From JBNAGF01 sp049801055 (GTDB lineage: Bacteria; Pseudomonadota; Alphaproteobacteria; Rhodobacterales; Rhodobacteraceae), in NCBI RefSeq assembly GCF_049801055.1, contig NZ_JBNAGF010000013.1, forward strand, positions 62,001-126,000: a DNA stretch of 64,000 nucleotides. The letters run 5' to 3'. Of the stretch, positions 8,558 through 17,975 are shown one piece after another. Both the position numbers and the translations under genes were made by a program. Position 1 is the first letter of the stretch. Each line of letters opens with the position of its first letter. The notes below the pieces were generated by a model. The model was not told where the DNA came from. It saw only the letters and a program-made list of their open reading frames with translations, and did no database searches.

Positions 8558-9442
8558 ATGGTCTATTTCATCAATGACATCATTACCGGGGCTTTGATCG
8601 GCCTTCTGTATTCGCTGGTGGCCATGGGCTTTGTTGTGATTTACCGCGCCAGCAAGGTGTTCAACTTCGCGCAGGGCGAGCTTGTGATCATCGGCGGGTT
8701 CATCGTCTGGTTCACAACGATGCAAGCGGGGCTTAGCCTTTGGTTGTCGATACCCCTTTCGCTGGTTCTGGCCGGGCTGGTCGGGTACGCAATCGAACGG
8801 ATTTTCCTGACAAAGCTGATCGGTGAATCGGTTTTCTCGATGGTCATGGTCACCGTCGGCCTTTTGATCCTGCTGCGCGGTTTGGTGCTGCTTGTGTTCG
8901 GTCCCGCGGTAAGACCCTTCCCGATCATTTTTCCGCTGAAACCCTTGTTCCTCGGCGATATGTTGATCCCGATGAACCTCCTGATAGGTGGGATCATCAC
9001 CATTGTCGCGGCCGTCGGCCTGTCGTGGTTCTTCAACCGGACCCGGTCCGGCCTCCGTATGACCGCTGTGGCGGAGGACCACGTCGTAGCTTCCTCGATG
9101 GGCATTTCGGTGAAAGGCTCGATTGCCGTTGCCTGGGTTCTCGGGGCAATCCTGTCCACAATTGGTGCGATGATCTTTCTCAGCGGCAAATCGCTGACCT
9201 TCCTGGCCTCGGATATCGGGTTCGCGGCCCTGCCGGTGGCGCTCTTTGCCGGGCTGGAATCCATCGGCGGGCTTATCCTGGCAGGAATAATCATCGGCAT
9301 CGCGCAGAGCTTGACCACCAACTACCTTGATCCGTTGATCGGTGGCTCGCTCGGCAGTGTCGTTCCATATATCATAATGCTTGCCATTCTGCTGATCCGG
9401 CCGACCGGCCTGTTCGGCTGGCGCACAATCGAACGGGTGTAA
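8558..9442 (+). CDS. Branched-chain-type ABC permease (LivH-like)
   Basis: A 294-residue polytopic inner-membrane protein, typical length for LivH. The hydrophobic N-terminus contains GALIGLLYSLVAMGFVVIY, followed by the KVFNFAQGEL motif common to this permease family, and the protein ends in ILLIRPTGLFG. It is preceded by the Shine-Dalgarno AAAGGAGG. It forms the translocation pore with LivM (9446-10498), energised by LivG and LivF. Confidence 0.9.
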   Translation: MVYFINDIITGALIGLLYSLVAMGFVVIYRASKVFNFAQGELVIIGGFIVWFTTMQAGLSLWLSIPLSLVLAGLVGYAIERIFLTKLIGESVFSMVMVTVGLLILLRGLVLLVFGPAVRPFPIIFPLKPLFLGDMLIPMNLLIGGIITIVAAVGLSWFFNRTRSGLRMTAVAEDHVVASSMGISVKGSIAVAWVLGAILSTIGAMIFLSGKSLTFLASDIGFAALPVALFAGLESIGGLILAGIIIGIAQSLTTNYLDPLIGGSLGSVVPYIIMLAILLIRPTGLFGWRTIERV

Positions 9443-9445
9443 TCC

Positions 9446-10498
9446 ATGGATCCTTCTGGCGTATTCCCGACAAGCTATCGCAGTGACAGACGTTTGATCC
9501 GAACGCGCTGGCAGTTTCTGGCCCTCGTCGTATTCATGGCTCTACTGCTGTTGGCGCCTTACCTGGTGAGCAGCCGTATCATCGCTATCCTGAATATGAT
9601 GATGATCAGCGCCGTCATCGCCGTCGGGCTTCAGATCTGCACCGGCTATGCGGGCCAGATCAACCTGGGTCAGGCGGCGTTCATGGGGGTCGGCGCCTAT
9701 ACGGCCTCGATACTGGCCTCGAAGACCGGCCTTACGTTTCTGCTGACCATTCCTCTGGCCGGGCTCTCGGCTGCGCTGTTCGGCTTTCTCTTTGGCTTGA
9801 CCGCGGCGCGGATCAAGGGGTTCTATCTGGCACTGACCACGATTGCAGCTCAGTTCCTGTTCCACTTTGCCGTATTGAACCTGCCGTCAACCTGGCTGGG
9901 TGGATCGAACGGTATCACCGTGCCCCCGGCCGAGCTTTTCGGGCAGCGATTTGTCAGCGAATCTTCGCAGTTCTATCTGAATTTCGCCGTGACCGCGATC
10001 ATGGTGGCGGGCGCGTTCGGGATCGTTCGGTCACGCTTCGGCCGTGCCTTCGTGGCGGTCAGGGATGATGACGTGGCCGCGGGTATAATGGGGATCAATG
10101 TCGCGGCCACAAAGGCAAATGCCTTCCTGATCGGCGCTTTCTATGCGGGCGTCGGCGGGGCGCTTTGGGCCTATCTGATCCGCTTCGTGGGGGTAGACCA
10201 GTTCACCCTGTTTCACTCGATCTTCTTCGTCGCGATGATCATCGTCGGCGGGATGGGTTCAATCGTGGGGGCCCTGATCGGCGTCTTCATTATCCGCATC
10301 ATCCAGGAAATTATCGCGACGGTCGGCCCCAATATCGCCGACTCGGTATCATTCCTTGGCGGTGACATCGTGTTCGCTGGCATGAATGTCGTTCTTGGCG
10401 GCGTGATCGCATTGTTTATGATCCTCGAACCCAAGGGGCTGATGCACCGCTGGAACATCCTGAAGTCGTCATACCGTATCTGGCCGTTTCCTTACTGA
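9446..10498 (+). CDS. Branched-chain-type ABC permease (LivM-like)
   Basis: A 350-residue membrane permease with multiple hydrophobic segments. It contains CTGYAGQINLGQAAFMGVGAY-type sequence (read in parts: TGYAGQINLGQAAF, then MGVGAYTAS), the hallmark of LivM. The cytoplasmic EAA-like loop is seen as GRAFVAVRDDDVAAGIMGI, and the C-terminus is MILEPKGLMHR. It starts 3 bases after livH. It is the second half of the import pore. Confidence 0.9.
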   Translation: MDPSGVFPTSYRSDRRLIRTRWQFLALVVFMALLLLAPYLVSSRIIAILNMMMISAVIAVGLQICTGYAGQINLGQAAFMGVGAYTASILASKTGLTFLLTIPLAGLSAALFGFLFGLTAARIKGFYLALTTIAAQFLFHFAVLNLPSTWLGGSNGITVPPAELFGQRFVSESSQFYLNFAVTAIMVAGAFGIVRSRFGRAFVAVRDDDVAAGIMGINVAATKANAFLIGAFYAGVGGALWAYLIRFVGVDQFTLFHSIFFVAMIIVGGMGSIVGALIGVFIIRIIQEIIATVGPNIADSVSFLGGDIVFAGMNVVLGGVIALFMILEPKGLMHRWNILKSSYRIWPFPY

Positions 10499-10532
10499 GA
10501 AATAGAGCGGCTCTAAACCTGGGAGGAAGAAT

Positions 10533-11771
10533 ATGACTTACCAATCGAATCGAGGTCTTCGCGGCTTACTGGCAGCGGCTGCCTTGGCGGCCGCGGCGAC
10601 CATGCCTTTGAAGGCGCAGGCCGAAGAGACCTATAATCTGGCCCTGCTGTCGGACTTTTCCGGCCCTTATGCTGACATCATGCCCATCCTGGCAGGCGGA
10701 CGCGAAGCTGTGTTCACCTGGTGGAATGAAACCCGCGGCAAGGAACTTGGCGTCACGCTGAACTACAAAAACTACGAAACCCGCTATGACGCGGCACAGG
10801 TGGCAAGTCTCTGGCCCGGGATCAAATCGGAACTGGACCCGATTGCGGTTGTCGGCCTCGGCGGGCCTGACGTCGCGGCCCTTTCCGAACGCCTGCCGGA
10901 AGACAAAATCCCGATGTTCATGGCCACAGCGGCCTACGGTTTTGCCTGGCAACCGGATGCCTGGATTTTCAACCCACGTCCGACCTATTCGCACGAAAGT
11001 GTCGGCTTTCTAAACTGGATGCGTGAACAGCGCGGAGGAGACGAACCGCTCAAGGTTGCGATCCTCGCCTCCGAAGCATCGCCTGCCTATGTCGACATGG
11101 CAAAGGGCCTTGAACTCTATGCCGAAGAGCACCCCGAGGAGATCGACCTCGTCGAGGTCATCTATACCGAAGTTCAACCCACCGATCTGACGGGGCAAAT
11201 GCGCCGCGTTGTACGAGCCGGGGCCGAGGCGCTGGTAATCCAAACGAACACCTCTATCGTGGTTGCCGCGAAACGTGGGCTGCAGGCCAACGGGGCGAAC
11301 ATCCCGATCATGATGAGTTCGCATAACGGGCTTCCAGCCTCGGGTGGCGCGCTTGGCGGGCTTGAGCAAATGGAGGGGGACTTTGAAGCCTACGGCATGG
11401 CGATTGCGGCCGATGAGGACACTCCCGCGCGACAATTCTACGAGACATTGGTTGCCGATTACGGACTCGAAGCACCTTGGAACGTCGTGACCGCAATGGG
11501 CGTATCTCAGGGTCTCTATACCGTGACCGTGATCGATCACGCGATCGAGGCGAACGGCGCCGAGGGCCTGACCGGAGAGATGGTACGTGAGGCGCTTTTT
11601 GCCAAACCGATCACCACCGAAGAAACCCATGGGTTCCTGCCGACCTTGTCCTTTACGCCAGAAGCACCGTTCCCATTGGAAGGCCTCAAAGTGAATGTGG
11701 GCACCGTCAAAGATGGGAAAATCACCATCGCGGCAACGGGTGTCGACGTTCCGCAAGTTGAGAAATGGTGA
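10533..11771 (+). CDS. Periplasmic substrate-binding protein (LivK-like)
   Basis: A 412-residue type I periplasmic binding protein. The N-terminus has a signal peptide: basic start, a hydrophobic Ala-rich stretch (LLAAAALAAAATM), and a likely cleavage after AQA near residue 31. The mature part begins EETYNLALLSDFSGPYAD, the usual first strand of the family. It should capture the cargo of the importer encoded around it. It is clearly different from the pair at 37448-40034, so the two importers may see different compounds. A good Shine-Dalgarno (GGGAGGAAGA) precedes it. Confidence 0.88.
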   Translation: MTYQSNRGLRGLLAAAALAAAATMPLKAQAEETYNLALLSDFSGPYADIMPILAGGREAVFTWWNETRGKELGVTLNYKNYETRYDAAQVASLWPGIKSELDPIAVVGLGGPDVAALSERLPEDKIPMFMATAAYGFAWQPDAWIFNPRPTYSHESVGFLNWMREQRGGDEPLKVAILASEASPAYVDMAKGLELYAEEHPEEIDLVEVIYTEVQPTDLTGQMRRVVRAGAEALVIQTNTSIVVAAKRGLQANGANIPIMMSSHNGLPASGGALGGLEQMEGDFEAYGMAIAADEDTPARQFYETLVADYGLEAPWNVVTAMGVSQGLYTVTVIDHAIEANGAEGLTGEMVREALFAKPITTEETHGFLPTLSFTPEAPFPLEGLKVNVGTVKDGKITIAATGVDVPQVEKW

Positions 11772-11779
11772 ATTAATCC

Positions 11780-11801
11780 GGGCGCCGCAGTCGCGGCGCC
11801 C
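11780..11801 (+). terminator. Hairpin between livK and livF
   Basis: A perfect 9-bp stem, GGGCGCCGC (11780-11788) and GCGGCGCCC (11793-11801), with a 4-base loop stands just after the livK stop. No T-run follows, so it is more likely a partial terminator or 3'-end stabiliser that raises binding-protein mRNA relative to the downstream livF. Confidence 0.6.
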
Positions 11802-11826
11802 GTTCTGATCCTTAGCCCCGGGCAAT

Positions 11827-12624
11827 ATGACCATGCTGGAACTCAACAACGTAGAGGTGACATATTCCGACGTCATCCTGGCGCTCAAAGGCGTGTCCAT
11901 GACAGTCCGTGCGGGACAATGTGTTGCTCTGCTCGGTGGCAATGGCGCAGGAAAAAGCACGACGCTTAAAGCCATCTCGGGAACGCTCAAATCCGAGGAT
12001 GGAACCGTTTCGGCGGGGTCCATCGTTCTGGACGGAACTCCCATTCAGAACATGGAAGCCTCGGAAGTCGTGAAGAACGGTCTCATCCATGTGATGGAAG
12101 GGCGGCGCGTTTTGCGGCATCTGACGTCAGAGCAAAACCTGATCGTCGGCGGGCACATGGTGCCCAACTCCGCCGAGCTGAAAAAGCGCTTGGACCATGT
12201 TTACACCTTGATGCCCCGGCTTGCGGACCTGCGCAACCGCACCTCTGGCTTCATGTCTGGTGGCGAACAACAACTGCTGCTGATCGGCCGGGCCATGATG
12301 GCCAGCCCCAAGATCATCGCGATCGACGAACCGTCGTTGGGATTGGCCCCGATGATGATCCGGGATGTTTATGAAGTGCTCAAGCAGCTCAAGTCAGAAG
12401 GCACGACCTTCTTCCTGGTCGAACAAAACAGCGCCGCGGCGCTATCGATCGCCGACTATGCCTATGTGATGGAGAACGGCCGGATCGTGATGGACGGCCC
12501 TGCCGACAAGCTCGCTGACAACGAGGACATCAAGGAATTCTATCTCGGCGTCACCGCATCGGGCGAGCGCAAAAGCTATCGAGATATCAAACACTATCGC
12601 CGCCGGAAGAGATGGCTGGGCTGA
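11827..12624 (+). CDS. Branched-chain-type ABC transporter ATP-binding protein (LivF-like)
   Basis: A 265-residue ABC ATPase with Walker A GGNGAGKSTT, signature region SGGEQQLLLIGRA, Walker B IIAIDEPSLGLAP and switch region LVEQNSAAAL. This is the LivF half of the LivFG ATPase pair. ATG 11827 is used; ATG 11833 is equally possible. The C-terminus ends in KHYRRRKRWLG, almost the same tail as in the second LivF (40068-40877). The gene closes the importer operon and is followed 13 bases later by an SDR gene. Confidence 0.9.
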   Translation: MTMLELNNVEVTYSDVILALKGVSMTVRAGQCVALLGGNGAGKSTTLKAISGTLKSEDGTVSAGSIVLDGTPIQNMEASEVVKNGLIHVMEGRRVLRHLTSEQNLIVGGHMVPNSAELKKRLDHVYTLMPRLADLRNRTSGFMSGGEQQLLLIGRAMMASPKIIAIDEPSLGLAPMMIRDVYEVLKQLKSEGTTFFLVEQNSAAALSIADYAYVMENGRIVMDGPADKLADNEDIKEFYLGVTASGERKSYRDIKHYRRRKRWLG

Positions 12625-12637
12625 GGAGAAGGAATTC

Positions 12638-13426
12638 ATGAGCACCATCCTGGATATCAAGGGCCGCACCGCGCTGGTGACCGGCGCCGGACAGGGCGTG
12701 GGCCGGCAGGTCGCGCTTTATCTGGCGGAACATGGCGCAGGCGCTGTTGTGATCAATGATTTTCACGCCGATCGGGCGGAAAGCGTTGCCGCAGAAGTTG
12801 AAGCAGCTGGCGCCAAGGCATTGCCAATCGCCTTTGACGTCTCGAACTTCGAGGCGGTCGGCGCAGCTTTCGCCGAGGCGCAATCCGCGTTCGGCGGCGT
12901 GGATATCCTGGTCAACAACGCCGGGAACGCGGGGCCGACCTCGCGGCTCGATGATCTGGTGCCCTTCTGGGACTCAGACCCATCGGAATGGAAGCGCTGG
13001 ATGGCGACCAATTTCGACGGCGTGTTGAACTGCACCCGTCACGCAATGCCCCTGATGGTCAAGGGCGGCTATGGGCGCATCGTGACAGTCATCTCCGACG
13101 CGGGCCGCGTGGGCGAGCCGCATCTGGCGGTCTACTCCGGCGCCAAGGCCGGCGCGGCCGGCTTCATGCGGGCAATTGCAAAAGCCGGTGGTCGGTTCGG
13201 GATCACCGCGAATTGCGTCGCCTTGGGGGGCACAAGAACTCCGGCTGTCGCCGACCTGATCCCGGATGCAGAGACCGAGAAGCGGGCATTGTCGCAATAC
13301 GTGATCCGCCGTCTGGGCGAGCCGGAAGACCCCGCCGGAATGATCCTGTTCCTCTGCTCGGATGCTGCCAGCTGGATCACCGGTCAAACTTATCCGGTGA
13401 ATGGCGGGTATTCTTTTGCCTGCTAG
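12638..13426 (+). CDS. Short-chain dehydrogenase/reductase
   Basis: A 262-residue classical SDR with TGAGQGVG, NNAG, the catalytic YSGAK and the C-terminal ITGQTYPVNGGYSF. It has a good ribosome site (GAGGAGAAGG). It probably oxidises a hydroxyacyl-CoA or related alcohol in the pathway fed by the importer operon, of which it is the last gene. It converges with a CoA-transferase gene ending at 13452, leaving only 25 bases between. The substrate is not predictable. Confidence 0.85.
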   Translation: MSTILDIKGRTALVTGAGQGVGRQVALYLAEHGAGAVVINDFHADRAESVAAEVEAAGAKALPIAFDVSNFEAVGAAFAEAQSAFGGVDILVNNAGNAGPTSRLDDLVPFWDSDPSEWKRWMATNFDGVLNCTRHAMPLMVKGGYGRIVTVISDAGRVGEPHLAVYSGAKAGAAGFMRAIAKAGGRFGITANCVALGGTRTPAVADLIPDAETEKRALSQYVIRRLGEPEDPAGMILFLCSDAASWITGQTYPVNGGYSFAC

Positions 13427-13451
13427 AGCCGCCATCGGACGGCTGCCGCCT

Positions 13452-14555
13452 CTAGTTGGAGCTGTCCGAAAAAACGCTGTCATTATCTGCCCCGAGCTCG
13501 GGGGGCAGATCCGGTATCGCGGTTTCGAAACCATCGAATTTCAACGGCTGGACAATAAAAGTCTCGGCCTTGCCGCCGTCATGCGTAATCTTGCGCAGCA
13601 GCTGGCGCGCACGCACATGGGGGTCGTCCAACGTTTCGACCAGGGAATTGACCGGACCCCATGGCACCCCCGCCTTATCCAGAAGGTCGCCCCATTCGGC
13701 GCGCGTCTTGTTGACCAAAATCGCCGCGATTTCTTCGCGCAGCGCGGCCTTGCGGGCGACACGGTCGCGGCCTGTCAACGGCGCAAGATCCGCCCTGTTG
13801 ATCACATCGCAGAACGGTTTCCAGAACCAGTCCTCATGCGCGATGGACAAGGTCAAGAGCTTGCCGTCTTTGCAGGTGAACACGCCATAGCCCGGCTCGG
13901 CGATAAATTCGCCCAGCGGTGTTCCATTGGCGGCGGGAACGAGGAATGCGGTCAACATCGAAACCACCGCATCCGACATGGACACGTCCACGTAACGCCC
14001 CTGCCCTGTGCGCTGGCTCGACACCACCGCCGACAGGATTGCGATCGCCGCGAACAACGCCGCGCCAACATCCGCAAGGGGGATCGGCGGCACAGGGCCG
14101 GGCTGCTTTGCATCGGCCTGATCGGCCAGCAAACCGCCAACCCCTTCATAGCTCAGGTCATGGCCAGCCCTGTCACGATAGGGGCCGTCCTGCCCGTAAC
14201 CCGAAATCGATACATAAACCAGCCGCGAGTTGACACTACGCATGTCCTCGAAACCGGCACCCAAGGCCGCAAGCTTGCCAGGGCGGAACCCTTCGACGAT
14301 GACATCCGATTCCTTGGCCAGTTCGCGAAACCGTGCCAGCCCCTCGGCCGATTTCAGATCCAACGCAACGCTGCGCTTGCCTCGGTTCAGTGCCCGGAAC
14401 AAGGGCGGAAATTGCCGGGCCGGATCGCCGACACCCGGTCGTTCGATCATGATCACCTCGGCTCCCATGTCGGACAACAGCATTGTGGCATAGGGACCGG
14501 GAAACTGTTCGGCAAGGCTGAGAATTTTCAGGCCGGCCAGGGGTGCAGTGCTCAT
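13452..14555 (-). CDS. Family III CoA-transferase/alpha-methylacyl-CoA racemase-like
   Basis: A 367-residue CaiB/BaiF-family protein. It carries LLSDMGAEVIMIERPGVGD and the motif GHDLSYEGVGGLL, which matches the His-Asp region of alpha-methylacyl-CoA racemases rather than the YDxxxQ motif of formyl-CoA transferase-type members. It may therefore epimerise a 2-methylacyl-CoA. ATG 14555 is chosen because GGAG lies 8 bases upstream. It is divergent from the enoyl-CoA hydratase gene at 14669, sharing a 113-base promoter region. Confidence 0.82.
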   Translation of the reverse strand: MSTAPLAGLKILSLAEQFPGPYATMLLSDMGAEVIMIERPGVGDPARQFPPLFRALNRGKRSVALDLKSAEGLARFRELAKESDVIVEGFRPGKLAALGAGFEDMRSVNSRLVYVSISGYGQDGPYRDRAGHDLSYEGVGGLLADQADAKQPGPVPPIPLADVGAALFAAIAILSAVVSSQRTGQGRYVDVSMSDAVVSMLTAFLVPAANGTPLGEFIAEPGYGVFTCKDGKLLTLSIAHEDWFWKPFCDVINRADLAPLTGRDRVARKAALREEIAAILVNKTRAEWGDLLDKAGVPWGPVNSLVETLDDPHVRARQLLRKITHDGGKAETFIVQPLKFDGFETAIPDLPPELGADNDSVFSDSSN

Positions 14556-14668
14556 ATCAATCTCCAGCTCTTTTGTTTTCCACGTGCGGGTCCGCCCGAG
14601 TGCAGCGCAAATCGCCGCAAAAGACAAGGCGAAAAACCAATAATATGTATAATTATCAGGAGCTTAGC

Positions 14669-15457
14669 ATGAGTGAAGCAAAGCAGACGCTATTCGTTGA
14701 GCGGGTCGCAAAAACTGAATGGATTACCTTCCAGCGCACCGAACAGCTCAACGCAATGTCAACGCAGATGCTGCGCGAGATGGCGGCAGCACTGGAATCG
14801 GCGCTGGCCGACGATGGGGTGCGTACAATTGTCCTGACCGGCTCTGGCCGGGCATTCTGCGCCGGTGCCGATCTGAAAGAAGTTGCTGGCGCCAAACATG
14901 CACCAGGCGAGCCGGATCTTCTGGATCTTGTCGATCACACGTTTGGGCTGATGCGACATGGCCCGAAACCGGTGATCGCCGCAGTGAACGGGCTGGCGAT
15001 GGCGGGCGGTTTGGAAATGGTGATGGCCTGCGATCTGGTCTTTGCCGCCGAAAGCGCGCAACTGGGCGACGCACATTCCAACTTTGGCGTCTTTCCCGGG
15101 GCCGGCGGTGCGGCGATCCTGCCGCGTAGGATTGGCCTGAACCGCGCGAAATACCTGCTGTTCTCGGGCGAGAACGTTTCGGCACGGGACATGATGGACT
15201 GGGGACTGGTGAACAAGGTCATCGCGGACGAAGACCTGCGACAAGCGGTGCAGGCCTTTACCGACAGGCTGGCAGAAAAAAGCCCGGCGGTCTTACGCCG
15301 CATGAAGACGGTTGCCAATCGGTCGCTGGACGTGGACGAAACCGCCGCGCTTTCCGAAGAGATGCTGAACCTGCGCGCGCACATGCGATCCTGGGACATG
15401 CACGAGGGTCTGTCGGCGTTCAATGAAAAACGAAAACCGCAGTTTCGCGGATACTAG
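14669..15457 (+). CDS. Enoyl-CoA hydratase/isomerase (crotonase family)
   Basis: A 262-residue crotonase. GRAFCAGADLKEV is the first oxyanion-hole and CoA-binding region, and GGLEMVMACDLVFAAESAQLGD contains the second oxyanion Gly and a Glu in the usual catalytic zone (quoted in parts: GGLEMVMACDL). It should hydrate a trans-2-enoyl-CoA or isomerise a double bond. The start at 14669 has TCAGGAG upstream. It is first of three same-strand genes, followed by a thiolase and an acyl-CoA dehydrogenase. Confidence 0.87.
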   Translation: MSEAKQTLFVERVAKTEWITFQRTEQLNAMSTQMLREMAAALESALADDGVRTIVLTGSGRAFCAGADLKEVAGAKHAPGEPDLLDLVDHTFGLMRHGPKPVIAAVNGLAMAGGLEMVMACDLVFAAESAQLGDAHSNFGVFPGAGGAAILPRRIGLNRAKYLLFSGENVSARDMMDWGLVNKVIADEDLRQAVQAFTDRLAEKSPAVLRRMKTVANRSLDVDETAALSEEMLNLRAHMRSWDMHEGLSAFNEKRKPQFRGY

Positions 15458-15473
15458 GTCAGGAGGACAAACG

Positions 15474-16712
15474 ATGCAGGACATTTACATCGTTGGCATC
15501 GGGATGACGCCGTTCGGAAAGTTCCGGGACAAAACCATCAAGGACATGACCGGCGAGGCCGTCGCCGCCGCGCTTTCCGATGCCCGAGTGACGGCAGATC
15601 GTATCGACGGCGCATTCTTCTCGAACGCGGTGCAGGGCCACATGGAGGGCCAGCACATGATCCGCGGCGAAATCGCGCTGCGTGAAATGGGCATTCAGGG
15701 CATTCCGGTGGTGAATGTCGAAAACGCCTGCGCCAGCGCCTCGACCGGGTTCAAACTGGCAGTCGATTTCCTCAAGGCCGGCAATGGCGACTGCTGTCTC
15801 GCCGTGGGCGCCGAAAAGATGTATTCTGACGACCGTGCGTTGATGTTTTCGGCCTTCGACAGCGGCTGGGACGTCAGCAACAGCGAAGAGGTCGCGCAAC
15901 GGCTGGCCGATCTGGGTGCAGGGGTCGAGGAACCCGAAGGATCGAAATCGCCCAAGCCCTACAGCGTGTTCATGGATGTCTACGCAGGCTTCGCCCGGCT
16001 GCACATGAAGACCTTTGGCACAACTCAGGAACAGTTCGCCGCCGTCGCCGCCAAGAACCATGCGCATTCCGTGCATAATCCACTGGCGCAATACCGAGAA
16101 GCCATGAGCGTCGATCGGGTATTGGCCGCGCCGCCGATCACCTATCCGCTGACCCTGCCGATGTGCGCCCCGATCTCGGACGGGGCCGCTGCGGCCGTTT
16201 TATGCACCGGCGAGGGGATAAAACGTCTGGGCCTAGATCCCGCGCGCGCGATCAAGGTCAAGGCCGCGATCCTGCGCTCGGGCACCGATCGTCCGCCGGA
16301 AGATTACAAGAACCACCTGACCCGGCTTGCCGCGCTTGAGGCCTATGAACAGGCCGGGATCGGCCCCGAGGATATATCGGTGGCCGAAGTGCATGACGCC
16401 ACGGCCGTGGGCGAAGTGATCCAGATCGAGAACCTCGGATTTGTCGAATTCGGCGAGGGCGGTCCCGCCAGTCTGCGCGGCGAGACAAAGATCGGTGGAC
16501 GCATTCCGGTGAACCCCTCGGGCGGGTTGGAATCCAAGGGCCACCCGGTCGGTGCCACAGGGATAGGGCAGGTTTTCGAACTGGTCACGCAACTGCGCGG
16601 CGAAGCTGGCGCGCGTCAGGTCGAAGGGGCAAAGAACGCCATCGCCGAAAACGGCGGGGGGTTGCACGGGGTAGAAGAAGCGGCCGCCTGCGTCACCATT
16701 CTGGGCCGTTGA
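15474..16712 (+). CDS. SCP-x-type thiolase/acetyl-CoA acetyltransferase family protein
   Basis: A 412-residue thiolase-fold protein. The nucleophile Cys is in VENACASAS, and the histidines are in VAEVHDAT and SKGHPVGATG. The C-terminal Cys-x-Gly motif of ordinary degradative thiolases is replaced by NAIAENGGG, as in SCP-x/lipid-transfer-protein thiolases used on branched or steroid side chains. It would release acetyl- or propionyl-CoA from a 3-oxoacyl-CoA. The start at 15474 is preceded by TCAGGAGGAC. It lies between an enoyl-CoA hydratase and an acyl-CoA dehydrogenase. Confidence 0.85.
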   Translation: MQDIYIVGIGMTPFGKFRDKTIKDMTGEAVAAALSDARVTADRIDGAFFSNAVQGHMEGQHMIRGEIALREMGIQGIPVVNVENACASASTGFKLAVDFLKAGNGDCCLAVGAEKMYSDDRALMFSAFDSGWDVSNSEEVAQRLADLGAGVEEPEGSKSPKPYSVFMDVYAGFARLHMKTFGTTQEQFAAVAAKNHAHSVHNPLAQYREAMSVDRVLAAPPITYPLTLPMCAPISDGAAAAVLCTGEGIKRLGLDPARAIKVKAAILRSGTDRPPEDYKNHLTRLAALEAYEQAGIGPEDISVAEVHDATAVGEVIQIENLGFVEFGEGGPASLRGETKIGGRIPVNPSGGLESKGHPVGATGIGQVFELVTQLRGEAGARQVEGAKNAIAENGGGLHGVEEAAACVTILGR

Positions 16713-16728
16713 AACAAGGAGACGAACC

Positions 16729-17895
16729 ATGGAAAACGTGATCGCCGCCGCTCAGGCAATCTATACAGATGAGCAACGCATGTTGCTGGAAAACTTCCGC
16801 AAGATGGCCGAGGCAGAGTTCGCGCCGCTGGCCGAGAAATACGAGAACCTCGGCCACCCCCCCGATGCGAAAACCCTGAAGTCCCTGTTCGCCAAGGTCG
16901 AGGAATTCGGGCTGATCAGCGGCCTGATCCCCGAAGAGGACGGCGGTGCCGGAATCGACCGCATGACCTATGGCATCCTATACGAGGAACTGGCCCGGAT
17001 ATGGGCCGATCTGGCAATCGCGGTGCTGATTCAGGGTCATGCCGTGTTCGCGGTCAACCTCTTGGGAAATGTGGCGCAGAAAGAGGCCTATCTGAAGCCG
17101 CTCCTGCGCAGCGAACGGATCTGTGCCACCTGTATTTCCGAACCAGAGGTCGGTTCGAACGTACGCGAGGTCAAGACACGTGCGGACCGCGAGGGCGATA
17201 AGATTTTCGTCACTGGCCAGAAGCTCTGGATTTCCAATGGGGCCCAGTCGGATTTCGCCATCGTTGTCTGCAATCTGGACGACGGTATTTCCATGGTCAT
17301 CGTCGACCGCGATACCGGCAACTACGAGAGCCGCGAATTGCGCAAGCTGGGGCTTATCGGTGCATCGACCTGCGAATTGTTTTTCGACCGTGCCGAAACC
17401 AGCGCTGACCATGTTCTGGGTAATGCAGGCGGCGGCCTGTTCCAGACATTGAAACTGTTTGAGAGCGCTCGCGTGTTTGTCGGCCTGACGAGCATTGGCA
17501 TAGCGCAGGCGGCGTTGGAATGTGCCGTCAAATATGCGCAGGATCGCCAACAACATGGTAAGCCGATCGGCGGGCACCAGTTGATTCAAGGCTACTTGGC
17601 CGACATGGCCACGCACCTGGATGCCGCGCGCCTGTTGTGCCAGCGCGGGCTGCAACTTCTGGACCTGGGCGTGCGCTGTGACACCCAGACCTCGATGGCG
17701 AAATGGTATGCAACCGAAATGGCCGTCGAAATCGCCGGCAAAGCGGTGCAGATCCACGGCGGCAACGGCATCACCAAAGAGTTCCCCGTTGAACGGCACT
17801 TCCGCAATGCAAAGGTCATGCCGATTCCCGATGGCACCACCGAAATCCAAAAACTGGTCATCGGGCGCAACCTGACCGGGCTTAACGCGTTCTGA
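16729..17895 (+). CDS. Acyl-CoA dehydrogenase with Asp at the usual catalytic Glu position
   Basis: A 388-residue acyl-CoA dehydrogenase. It has ICATCISEPEVGSN, KLWISNGAQSDFA and VQIHGGNGITKEFPVER. The segment equivalent to IYEGT reads IPDGTTEIQ, placing Asp where medium-chain enzymes have the catalytic Glu. Asp bases are known in some cyclic-acyl-CoA dehydrogenases, so this may mark an unusual substrate. It is the last gene of the 14669-17895 group, and a GC-rich hairpin follows at 17915-17936. Confidence 0.87.
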   Translation: MENVIAAAQAIYTDEQRMLLENFRKMAEAEFAPLAEKYENLGHPPDAKTLKSLFAKVEEFGLISGLIPEEDGGAGIDRMTYGILYEELARIWADLAIAVLIQGHAVFAVNLLGNVAQKEAYLKPLLRSERICATCISEPEVGSNVREVKTRADREGDKIFVTGQKLWISNGAQSDFAIVVCNLDDGISMVIVDRDTGNYESRELRKLGLIGASTCELFFDRAETSADHVLGNAGGGLFQTLKLFESARVFVGLTSIGIAQAALECAVKYAQDRQQHGKPIGGHQLIQGYLADMATHLDAARLLCQRGLQLLDLGVRCDTQTSMAKWYATEMAVEIAGKAVQIHGGNGITKEFPVERHFRNAKVMPIPDGTTEIQKLVIGRNLTGLNAF

Positions 17896-17914
17896 AATCG
17901 TGACTCTAAGAATT

Positions 17915-17936
17915 GCGGCCGGGGATTCCCGGTCGC
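17915..17936 (+). terminator. Hairpin after acyl-CoA dehydrogenase gene
   Basis: Arms GCGGCCGGG (17915-17923) and CCCGGTCGC (17928-17936), 9 bp with one G-T pair and a GATT loop, lie 20 bases after the stop at 17895. CTTA follows but there is no T-run. It is a plausible terminator for the 14669-17895 group. Confidence 0.55.
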
Positions 17937-17975
17937 CTTATCGTAGGCCCCCGGTCCGGGGGGGCGGCCAACGGA

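Noticed and set aside
6830..9082. A 750-codon open frame on the minus strand
   Set aside because: It lies antisense to the ligase and livH genes, which have clear motifs. Its translation is His/Arg/Gln-rich without domains, typical of antisense frames in GC-rich DNA.
13401..14672. A 423-codon plus-strand frame
   Set aside because: It is antisense to a well-supported CaiB/BaiF gene and has no recognisable domain.
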